From an uncultured Pelagibacteraceae bacterium (GTDB lineage: Bacteria > Pseudomonadota > Alphaproteobacteria > Pelagibacterales > Pelagibacteraceae), in contig CACFNI010000001.1 of NCBI GenBank assembly GCA_902567765.1, positions 105,879 through 169,878 on the forward strand: a stretch of DNA of 64,000 nucleotides. Direction: 5' to 3'. The position numbers and the translations under genes were made by a program. Below are positions 52,862 through 60,206 of this stretch, piece by piece (positions within the stretch are counted from its first letter, which is position 1; every line of letters begins with the position of its first letter). The notes below the pieces were generated by a model. That model was not told the DNA's origin. It searched no databases and saw nothing but the letters and a program-made list of their open reading frames with translations.

Positions 52862-53749
52862 TCATTCAAATGATTTAATTCTATACCAAGATTTTTTCCC
52901 CATCATTGCATTTAATAAACCAAAAAATCTAGCAGAATATATAGCTTGTTTTTTTCTGTTATAAATTAAACTAAAAACTAACATTTTAAAAAAAGCTCTA
53001 ATAAGTTTTCCATACATTAAAGAAAAGGCTTTTAAATAACCACTATGTTTTTTGTGATAATAAAAAGTAGACCACATCCAATGCCAACTTCTTATCACTT
53101 CTGCTTCTATTTCATATTTTGGATCCGTTGAGATTGAGCCTTTATAACCCAAATGCGTTATAAACAATTTTGAACAAGTAAATATTTTACCTCCATCAGA
53201 ACTTATTCTTTTACAAAAATCTGCCTCCTCAAAATAAAGGAAAAAATTTTCATCAAAATTTGTATTGATATTATTTCTATCTAGTAACATTGAACATCCA
53301 ACCACATAACCAACTTCTTTTAGAAAAAAATTATTAAATTTATCTTTATTTAAAGTTCCATCTAAATTTCCATGAGGTAAAAAAGCCGTTTCATCATTAT
53401 AGGAAGGACCAATAACACTGAACTCTATATCTCCTTTTAAGTAAAATTCTAATTGATCAAAAAAATCCTTATTATATTCAACATCTGGATTAGATATTAG
53501 CACATAACGTGTCTTAACATTTTCAAGTCCAAGGTTATTAGCTGAACCATATCCTAAGTTTTTACCAGATAAAATTACCTCTACATTTTCATATTTTTTT
53601 TCAATTTTATTTTTATGAGAAGCATCATTTGAATTTTCAACATTTATAATTTTAATTTCTTTTTTTATAGAATTAATACAATTAAACAAAATTTCATCTT
53701 TTGTTTTATAAGTAACAATAATTACAGTTAATTCGTTTAGATTGCTCAT
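52862..53749 (-). CDS. Glycosyltransferase family 2, rhamnosyltransferase-like
   Basis: 295-residue GT-A glycosyltransferase: LTVIIVTYKTKDEI, NLGYGSANNLGL and the donor/metal motif SNPDVEYNKDFFD. The central YFEEADFCKRI block is typical of WbbL-like rhamnosyl transferases. Sugar and acceptor not determined. Divergent from the NDP-sugar dehydratase, suggesting a shared glycan role. Confidence 0.88.
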   Translation of the reverse strand: MSNLNELTVIIVTYKTKDEILFNCINSIKKEIKIINVENSNDASHKNKIEKKYENVEVILSGKNLGYGSANNLGLENVKTRYVLISNPDVEYNKDFFDQLEFYLKGDIEFSVIGPSYNDETAFLPHGNLDGTLNKDKFNNFFLKEVGYVVGCSMLLDRNNINTNFDENFFLYFEEADFCKRISSDGGKIFTCSKLFITHLGYKGSISTDPKYEIEAEVIRSWHWMWSTFYYHKKHSGYLKAFSLMYGKLIRAFFKMLVFSLIYNRKKQAIYSARFFGLLNAMMGKKSWYRIKSFE

Positions 53750-53801
53750 TAGTAATTTTTTTAATATATAAAGTAAGTAAATATATATATAATTTAAAAT
53801 A

Positions 53802-54830
53802 ATGTTGAAAAAAAGAATTATTGTTACTGGAGGTCAGGGCTTTATAGGAAGTAATCTTGTTGAATTATTACTTAAAAAGAATTTTTTTGTTATCAATTTA
53901 GATAAAATAACTTACTCATCTAATTTTTATAACACAAAGGAATTTAAAAAAAATAAAAACTATAAATTCATTAGATGTGATATAAATAATAAAGCAAAAA
54001 TTAAAAAAATTTTAAATCAGTTTAAACCCTTGTGTCTTTTTAACTTGGCCGCAGAGACTCACGTTGATAGGTCTATCGATGGACCTGAAAATTTTATAAA
54101 AAGTAATATTTTGGGTGTCTTTAACTTACTTGAAGCTTTCAAAGACTATTCAATTAAGAACCCAAGATCAAAATTAATTCATATTTCTACAGATGAAGTT
54201 TATGGGGATATTTTAAAAGGAAGAACTAGTGAAAGTTACGCTTATAAACCAAGTTCACCATATGCAGCCAGTAAAGCATCTTCTGATCATTTAGTTTATT
54301 CATATGTTAGAACTTATAAACTACCAGCTATAGTAACCAATTGTTCAAATAATTACGGACCAAAACAACATCCGGAAAAACTTATTCCAAAATTAATTTA
54401 TAATATTTTAAAAAATAGAAATTTACCTATTTATGGAAAAGGATTAAATTCTAGAGAGTGGATTTATGTTTCAGATCATTGTGAGGCTCTTATTAAAATT
54501 TTCCAAAAAGGAAAAATTGGAAGTTTTTATAATATTGGCTCTAACATTAATAAAACAAATATAGAAGTTACAAAATCTTTATTAAAAATTGCAAGACAAA
54601 ATATAAAGATCGGAAAAAATGTTAAAATAAAATTTATAAAAGATAGACCAGGTCATGATGTTAGATATGCTCTAAATAGTAGAAAAATTATTAAAGAAAT
54701 AAAATGGAAGCCTAAGATTAATATCAAAAAGGGTATGAATTTAACTTTCAATTGGTATTTGAATAATATGAAATATTTCACGTCTGTAAGAAATAAAGAT
54801 GCTACAAAAAGAATAGGTTTAAGAAAATAA
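53802..54830 (+). CDS. NAD-dependent sugar dehydratase/epimerase, dTDP-glucose 4,6-dehydratase-like
   Basis: 342-residue extended SDR: VTGGQGFIGSNLVELL, NLAAETHVDRSIDGP, HISTDEVYGDILKG, the catalytic Tyr-Lys in SSPYAASKASSDH and NCSNNYGPKQHPEKLIP. These match RfbB, but rfbACD partners are absent, so a related dehydratase is possible. Followed by about 90 bp without a supported gene. Confidence 0.86.
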   Translation: MLKKRIIVTGGQGFIGSNLVELLLKKNFFVINLDKITYSSNFYNTKEFKKNKNYKFIRCDINNKAKIKKILNQFKPLCLFNLAAETHVDRSIDGPENFIKSNILGVFNLLEAFKDYSIKNPRSKLIHISTDEVYGDILKGRTSESYAYKPSSPYAASKASSDHLVYSYVRTYKLPAIVTNCSNNYGPKQHPEKLIPKLIYNILKNRNLPIYGKGLNSREWIYVSDHCEALIKIFQKGKIGSFYNIGSNINKTNIEVTKSLLKIARQNIKIGKNVKIKFIKDRPGHDVRYALNSRKIIKEIKWKPKINIKKGMNLTFNWYLNNMKYFTSVRNKDATKRIGLRK

Positions 54831-54923
54831 CTATTATTATGTTGCGCCATTTTCGATAATTGCATATCTACTTTTCTTTAATAACATTGTAATAAAATAA
54901 TATTTTTAACTAAATTTTAAATT

Positions 54924-55481
54924 ATGAAAAACATAACAATTCTAAAAACTAGACTAAAAGCTAGAATGAAAATAAATAGGCAAATTCTTAAAAAAGAAAT
55001 AAAAAATTTTTTTGATTGGGTCAGAGGTGCTGAATTAGTCAGTTTAAAAGAATGTAATACAAATGAAGATCCGGTTAGACCCGAGCTAGATAATAAATTT
55101 AGAACAAGTTATGGAAGAAAAATTTACGGTGTTAAATATAAAGAACAAATCCATGCTGTTATGTGTTTTGCGTTTACGAACGAGATTCCAAAATCTGTTG
55201 AAGATTTAGATAAGTTAAGCAAAGATGCTTTTTTACAAAGTGCCCTGAGAGATCAAAAGGTTGGAAAAATAGCTATTGCCTATACTGTATGGTCTAAAAA
55301 AAAAGGTGGTGGAAAACTTATTGTAAAAGAAGTTTTTAAAATGATTAAAAAATCTAATCATTTAAATAGATTGGTAACACTTTCCCCTTTAACTGAGATG
55401 GCAACAAAATTTCATTTAAGAAATGGTGCAAAACTAATTCATAAAAATAAAACAACACAAAATTTTGAATATAAAAAATAA
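54924..55481 (+). CDS. Possible GNAT-like protein
   Basis: 185 basic residues. The second half (KIAIAYTVWSKKKGGGKLIVKEVF, then LVTLSPLTEMATKFHLRNGAKLI) resembles an acetyl-CoA-binding GNAT fold, with the strand-loop-helix GGGK and a final FHLRNGA element. The family link is tentative; no substrate can be given. Lies between the sugar dehydratase gene and tRNA-Met. Confidence 0.6.
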   Translation: MKNITILKTRLKARMKINRQILKKEIKNFFDWVRGAELVSLKECNTNEDPVRPELDNKFRTSYGRKIYGVKYKEQIHAVMCFAFTNEIPKSVEDLDKLSKDAFLQSALRDQKVGKIAIAYTVWSKKKGGGKLIVKEVFKMIKKSNHLNRLVTLSPLTEMATKFHLRNGAKLIHKNKTTQNFEYKK

Positions 55482-55504
55482 ATTGAATCTAATAAATTAA
55501 ATTT

Positions 55505-55581
55505 TGGTAGCGGGAAGTGGGATCGAACCACTGACCTCGGGCTTATGAGTCCCGCGCTCTAACCAACTGAGCTACCCCGCC
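55505..55581 (-). tRNA. tRNA-Met (anticodon CAT)
   Basis: Folds as a full cloverleaf: acceptor GGCGGGG with TCCCGCT (a G-U pair at each end), D-arm GCTC/GAGC, anticodon loop CTCATAA, T-arm AGTGG-TTCGATC-CCACT, and an encoded 3' CCA (77 nt with CCA). A paired 1-72 end argues for the elongator form and against the initiator; a CAT anticodon could also be modified to read Ile AUA. Position 31-39 is an A-G mismatch. Confidence 0.95.
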
Positions 55582-55623
55582 ATTAAATAATTTGTTTTAT
55601 AATACTTTTTAATTTTATCACAA

Positions 55624-56643
55624 TCAATTTTTTTCATTTAACCATTTATCCAGTATCATAATATTGGTTTCAGTTTCTTGTCTAGAAATACCAGGGTAAT
55701 CTACTTCAGTTTTTTTATTCAATATTGAATTGCTTACTGCATTAATTTCAAAAGAAAAAATATTTGAAAAATCAAATTTATCCTGAAAAATCTCTTTATT
55801 GCCTACTTCTATTTTCATTGGTGAGCAGTGCCAACTATCATGAATTATCATGGAACCTTTGCTTCCAATTATTTTAGTACTCTTTCCTAAATTTTTTTTA
55901 AATGAACATCCTATTGATGAAATAAATCCATTAGAAAAATGAAGATTAGTATATGAGTCGATATCTACATTTGTTGATGACATTTCAACTTTTGAATTTT
56001 TTAGCTCTACATTCAGATTATCTAGACCTTTCAGTTTGGCGATTAAAATACTGAGAGAAGAAGGATAACAGCCTAGGTCTAATATACATCCACCTGCTAA
56101 TGATTTGTCAAATAATCTACTTTTTTTATTAAATTTCAACCTCTTAAATCCAAAAATATTTCTTTTTTCTACTATATTAAATCCAAAATTAGACTCCATT
56201 GAAATTAATTCACCAATTACATTTTCATTAATAAGTGAAACAATTTTTTTTGTTTGAGGATGATAACGGTACATAAAACCTTCAGTAAAAAAAATATCTT
56301 TTTTATTTAAGATTTTATTTATTGTTCGCATATCCTCTAATGAAGATGTTGCAGGCTTTTCAGTTAATACTTTTTTATTTTTTTCTAAACATTTTACAAT
56401 CCATTGAAAATGTAGATTGTGGGGCAATGCTATATAAATAACATCTATATCGCTACAGCTTATAAGGTCACCATAATTTGTAAAACAGTATTTTTCTTCA
56501 ATATTAAATTTATTTTTAAACTCGTTTAATTTTTTTGGAGTTTGGCTAGAAATCCCCAAAAGTTTAGCGTTTTTTAAATTATTAAATCCTGAAGCAAACT
56601 CATTTGCAATTCTTCCTAAACCAATTATGCCCCAGTTGACCAT
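55624..56643 (-). CDS. Gfo/Idh/MocA-family oxidoreductase
   Basis: 339 residues with N-terminal Rossmann NWGIIGLGRIANEFASGF, the EKPATSS motif (catalytic Lys) and TEGFMYRYHPQ; the second domain has GGCILDLGCYPSSL. NAD(P)-dependent oxidation or reduction of a sugar or a cyclic diol is typical. One bp from the upstream GT17 gene on the same strand, which suggests a role in making or modifying a surface sugar. Confidence 0.89.
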   Translation of the reverse strand: MVNWGIIGLGRIANEFASGFNNLKNAKLLGISSQTPKKLNEFKNKFNIEEKYCFTNYGDLISCSDIDVIYIALPHNLHFQWIVKCLEKNKKVLTEKPATSSLEDMRTINKILNKKDIFFTEGFMYRYHPQTKKIVSLINENVIGELISMESNFGFNIVEKRNIFGFKRLKFNKKSRLFDKSLAGGCILDLGCYPSSLSILIAKLKGLDNLNVELKNSKVEMSSTNVDIDSYTNLHFSNGFISSIGCSFKKNLGKSTKIIGSKGSMIIHDSWHCSPMKIEVGNKEIFQDKFDFSNIFSFEINAVSNSILNKKTEVDYPGISRQETETNIMILDKWLNEKN

Positions 56644-57528
56644 CTAAAAATCTAACCAATTTTTATATTTATCTTTATTTTCTCTTAAATAATTTGGCAA
56701 AAGCTCAAATCCAATATTTTTTAATTCATACTCATACTTCCACTTATCTAAGTTTTGTTTATCTGCAAAATGATTATAAAAAACTTTTTTCTCTTTTATT
56801 TTTTTTTTTATATCTTCTAATGTTATCCCGCTAATATCAAACTCATCATGATGTCCAAAATTCCTCATTTTTTCGAATATTTCCTCGGGGGATTTAACAT
56901 TTGTAAAATGCCAACCACCATCATCTATAATATCAACATTTGTATTTTTAAGTTCAGAAAAATAAGCATCTATTCTCCAAAAAGGGTATTTTTTGTTTTT
57001 AATATTTTTAAGCCATGAAAAAGATTTAAGATTTTTTTTTCTACAGGCTCTTGAACCAAACCAAGGCATTAATTCATATAACAGATTAAACTTATAATAG
57101 AAAAATAATTGTTTAAAAATAATTAAATTTTTTTTTGATTTTTTAAAAGATTCAGAATTAAGATTTGGGATTTCATCGTTATCACTAAGAATAATCAAAT
57201 CATTATCATCAGCGTCTTTTATAGCATTTTTCATAAAGTTATAGGAAAGCTCTATTCTTTTTAAACTATTAATCCTTTTTAAATAAAAAGTCTTTTCTTC
57301 AGTAATCTTGTGAAGATTTGAGGGCTCATAGTCAATTACTTTATAAATAATTTTATCTTTAAACTTTGGATAATTATTAATATCAAAATTTAATTTTTTT
57401 TTGTTTCCACTATGAGAAAAAGTTGATTCTATAATTACAAATTTGTGTACATGTTCATTTAAAATGTTAAACCTTAAATCTAACATCATATCTTCAGAGT
57501 AGAAGGTCGTACAGTCGTATATATTCAT
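56644..57528 (-). CDS. Glycosyltransferase family 17-like protein
   Basis: 294 residues. The opening IYDCTTFYSEDMMLDLRFNI and the next block FVIIESTFSHSGNKKKLNF, plus LIILSDNDEIPNL, are GT17 (beta-1,4-N-acetylglucosaminyltransferase-like) hallmarks. No signal peptide. Probably adds a GlcNAc-like residue to an envelope glycan. Co-transcribed with the Gfo/Idh gene. Confidence 0.85.
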   Translation of the reverse strand: MNIYDCTTFYSEDMMLDLRFNILNEHVHKFVIIESTFSHSGNKKKLNFDINNYPKFKDKIIYKVIDYEPSNLHKITEEKTFYLKRINSLKRIELSYNFMKNAIKDADDNDLIILSDNDEIPNLNSESFKKSKKNLIIFKQLFFYYKFNLLYELMPWFGSRACRKKNLKSFSWLKNIKNKKYPFWRIDAYFSELKNTNVDIIDDGGWHFTNVKSPEEIFEKMRNFGHHDEFDISGITLEDIKKKIKEKKVFYNHFADKQNLDKWKYEYELKNIGFELLPNYLRENKDKYKNWLDF

Positions 57529-57551
57529 TTTTAAATTTAGCTACTAAATGC

Positions 57552-58397
57552 TTATTTAACTATTTTTATATTAGCAACATAAAAAGCAAGAACAAAATAT
57601 TGCAATAAAGCGTACAATGCAATTGGGGTAACATATGCAATATTACTAAATATTTGTGCACTAACTATAAAACCCATGGCACCATTTTGCAGTAAACATT
57701 CAACAGTAATTGATCTTTGTGAGTCTATTCCATCCACCATAAATTTAGTAAAAATTATTGATACAATTAATACGAAAAATAAAATTATTGGGGCAACAAT
57801 ACCCACGTACTCAAAGTATCCACCAAGATTCTTTCTTTCTTGAAAAACAGCAATAGATATTATTAATAGAAAAAGTATCATAGAAATTTTGTCAAATAAC
57901 AAAACAATCCTTTGCTTAAATAGATTAAAGTAACGATTTGTTAAGATTCCAAGAATAGTTGGAATAGAAATTATTGTTAAAATTTGTAAACTTACTTTTT
58001 TTATATCAAAATTTTCTATTGGTTTATGCATTACAAGCTCAAATAGAACTTTCATCCCTAAGGGAATTGTAATTATACACAACAAACTACAAATTATAGT
58101 TATTGCAATTGATAGTGAAACGTTTCCATCCACAAGTCTTGTTGCATAATTTGACATAGTGGCCGAAGGTAATAATAAAAGCAAAAGTATTCCAATTTTT
58201 AATTCATCAGGCATAGGGTAAAAACTGACTATTAATAAACCTATTGCAGGTAAAAAAATTAACTGACAAACTAAACCAGCGATTAAATTTTTTGGGCTTT
58301 TTAATAATTCATAAAAATTAACAAAAGTTAATTTCAAACCTAAGGAATACATTATAAAAAATATAGCTATAGGTCCAACTAGTTTTACAAACTCCAT
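57552..58397 (-). CDS. Bile acid:sodium symporter (BASS) family protein
   Basis: 281-residue membrane protein with about nine helices. GLVCQLIFLPAIGLLI, LLLLPSATMSNYATRLVDGN and the crossover helix ECLLQNGAMGFIVSAQIF fit the BASS/ArsB-like sodium-coupled family. Bacterial members carry organic anions such as pantoate or keto acids; substrate unknown. Divergent from the nuclease gene. Confidence 0.86.
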   Translation of the reverse strand: MEFVKLVGPIAIFFIMYSLGLKLTFVNFYELLKSPKNLIAGLVCQLIFLPAIGLLIVSFYPMPDELKIGILLLLLLPSATMSNYATRLVDGNVSLSIAITIICSLLCIITIPLGMKVLFELVMHKPIENFDIKKVSLQILTIISIPTILGILTNRYFNLFKQRIVLLFDKISMILFLLIISIAVFQERKNLGGYFEYVGIVAPIILFFVLIVSIIFTKFMVDGIDSQRSITVECLLQNGAMGFIVSAQIFSNIAYVTPIALYALLQYFVLAFYVANIKIVK

Positions 58398-58468
58398 TAA
58401 TTTTATCCTTATTTAGAATTTTTATGATGTTATAGTATATGTAATTTTAATATAAAATATTAAATTTT

Positions 58469-58921
58469 ATGAAAAGATGTATTTTATCTTTAATAATCTT
58501 ATTTTTTCTATCTCAAAAAGTATTTGCTGATACTGTAAAGGTTATAGATGGAGATACGATAAAAATAGGGAATGAAAAGATTAGGTTTGGAGGAATTGAT
58601 GCACCAGAACTGAAACAGACCTGTTTTAAAAATAAAGAAAAAATTTCATGTGGTATTCTAGCAAAAAATGTTCTTAAAAAAAAAATTGGTAAAGAAACAC
58701 CTAAATGTATAAGTGAAGGAAAAGATGTTTACAAAAGAACTATAGCCGAATGTTTTATTAATGGAGAAAGTCTCTCAAAATTTTTGGTAAGTAACGGTTA
58801 TGCTTTTGCCTACAGAAAATATTCAAGAAAATTTATTAAAGATGAAAGATTTGCAAAAAAAAATAGGCTCGGTTTGTGGTCGATGAAATTTATATTTCCT
58901 TGGGAATTTAGAAAATTATAG
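58469..58921 (+). CDS. Secreted thermonuclease (SNase-like)
   Basis: 150 residues with a signal peptide (about 1-20, ending KVFA) followed by VKVIDGDTIKIGNEKIRFGGIDAPEL, the OB-fold SNase core, and YKRTIAECFINGESLSKFLVSNGYAFAYRKY. Active Arg/Asp/Glu positions are compatible with nuclease activity, probably extracytoplasmic DNA or RNA degradation. 3' end overlaps the convergent 78-residue gene by 6 bp. Confidence 0.87.
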   Translation: MKRCILSLIILFFLSQKVFADTVKVIDGDTIKIGNEKIRFGGIDAPELKQTCFKNKEKISCGILAKNVLKKKIGKETPKCISEGKDVYKRTIAECFINGESLSKFLVSNGYAFAYRKYSRKFIKDERFAKKNRLGLWSMKFIFPWEFRKL

Positions 58922-59152
58922 AGAAGCTATTATTCCTGTAACAACTACAACACCGCTGATGAAACCAAAAAGTACAACGTTCTCTTTTTTTTGTTTTCTC
59001 TCTTCCTCTCTAACTTTTGACATCAAGTTATTTATATCTACTCTACTAGGGATTTTTCTTTTTGAGATTGAATTTACTTCAATTTTATTTGGGGTCTCAA
59101 GATTATGTTTAGCTTCAGCTATATTTTCTCCACTCATAATTAAATTAATCAT
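58916..59152 (-). CDS. Small C-terminally anchored protein of unknown function
   Basis: 78 residues (72 if Met7 starts). Polar and charged N-terminus, then VLFGFISGVVVVTGIIASL, a single C-terminal hydrophobic helix. Not recognised. It starts about 50 bp from the regulator gene, divergently, so the iterons at 59184-59230 also lie in its upstream region. Confidence 0.6.
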   Translation of the reverse strand: MINLIMSGENIAEAKHNLETPNKIEVNSISKRKIPSRVDINNLMSKVREEERKQKKENVVLFGFISGVVVVTGIIASL

Positions 59153-59183
59153 GGATATTAAAAACCTTCAAGTAATACATTAA

Positions 59184-59230
59184 CCAAAATGGGTTTGACC
59201 CAAAATGGATTGTGTCCAGAATGGGTTTGA
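59184..59230. repeat. Three 15-bp iterons at 16-bp spacing, candidate operator
   Basis: Units begin at 59184 (CCAAAATGGGTTTGA), 59200 (CCAAAATGGATTGTG) and 59216 (CCAGAATGGGTTTGA), each with the dyad CCA-N3-TGG. They lie directly upstream of the ATG at 59238 of the double-HTH regulator, and upstream of the divergent 78-residue gene. Arrangement suggests cooperative binding of a dimeric regulator, probably the adjacent one. Confidence 0.7.
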
Positions 59231-59237
59231 TATATAC

Positions 59238-60206
59238 ATGTTGAGATTTATGAGAACTGAGATACCAAGTATATCAAAGCAGATAACCGAGGAGCAAGTC
59301 TTTCAGTCAATCAACAAAAATTTTGCTCAGCTTAATAATAATTGGTTCAATTTTCAATTAGAATGGCTAAGAGGAGCCTATTCAAGATTTAAAGATCAAG
59401 ATAAATATTTAATCATCATCTATTTAGTCCAAAAAACAATGAATTTTTTTTCACAAAGTTTTATTAGGCTTGATTATGATAGTTATTATTTAAAAAGTAA
59501 AATTGAAATCTCCAATTTTAATATAATTAATATTTCAAAGGATCTTTTAATTACTAAAGAAACTGCACGAAGAAAAGTTTTAGAACTTGAAAAATTAGGT
59601 ATTTTAAAAAGAGACAAAAAAAGAATAATTTTAGATAGAAATAAATTAGATTTTCAAAGACCAGGGCGTTCAATTGATGGCATATCTGCATTTTTATCTA
59701 AATTTACAGAAACTCTTTATATTGATGGTTATGTTGACAAAAAATATTCAAAAGAATTAATTCGAGATTATATACGTAAAAATTTTACTCATTGTTGGAA
59801 ACTATTTTATGAAATGCAAATACCTTTAGTTTTAAGTTGGAAAAAAGCTTTTGGCGATTTTGAAACTTGGCACATCTGGGGAATTATAGTAACCCAAAAT
59901 AGCTTTAAAAAATCAAATAATTTTAATCTACAAACAGATCGTGAGAAATATATAAAAGATTTGTTTTTAAAAACAGGAATTGGTATTAATGCAATGTCAA
60001 TATCTGAATTATCTGGAATACCAAGGGCAACGGTTGTTAGAAAAATAAATAATCTTTTGAAAAAGAAATTAATAGTTATTGATAACAAAAAACTTTACCA
60101 TCCAGGTAAAATTGAAATTAAAAAGTATGCAGATATTAATAAAAAAGTAATGCTACTATTGTCAGTATTTACTTGCAAAATAATCAATCTAATTCAATTA
60201 AACTAG
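59238..60206 (+). CDS. Orphan DNA-binding protein with two winged-helix-like segments
   Basis: 322 residues from the ATG at 59238 (MLRFMRTEIPS); an earlier ATG at 59205 lies inside an iteron and is less likely. Two helix-turn-helix units are visible: FNIINISKDLLITKETARRKVLELEKLGIL (about residues 93-122) and MSISELSGIPRATVVRKINNLLKKKLIV near 255-282. Both resemble MarR/Crp-type winged helices. The middle is aromatic-rich with no recognised ligand domain. Autoregulation through the three upstream repeats is likely. The stop overlaps the convergent gene in CTAG. Confidence 0.7.
   Translation: MLRFMRTEIPSISKQITEEQVFQSINKNFAQLNNNWFNFQLEWLRGAYSRFKDQDKYLIIIYLVQKTMNFFSQSFIRLDYDSYYLKSKIEISNFNIINISKDLLITKETARRKVLELEKLGILKRDKKRIILDRNKLDFQRPGRSIDGISAFLSKFTETLYIDGYVDKKYSKELIRDYIRKNFTHCWKLFYEMQIPLVLSWKKAFGDFETWHIWGIIVTQNSFKKSNNFNLQTDREKYIKDLFLKTGIGINAMSISELSGIPRATVVRKINNLLKKKLIVIDNKKLYHPGKIEIKKYADINKKVMLLLSVFTCKIINLIQLN

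Noticed and set aside
54837..54887. 16-codon open frame on the minus strand after the sugar dehydratase gene
   Set aside because: Too short with no visible signature; could be chance, though a leader or gene remnant cannot be excluded.
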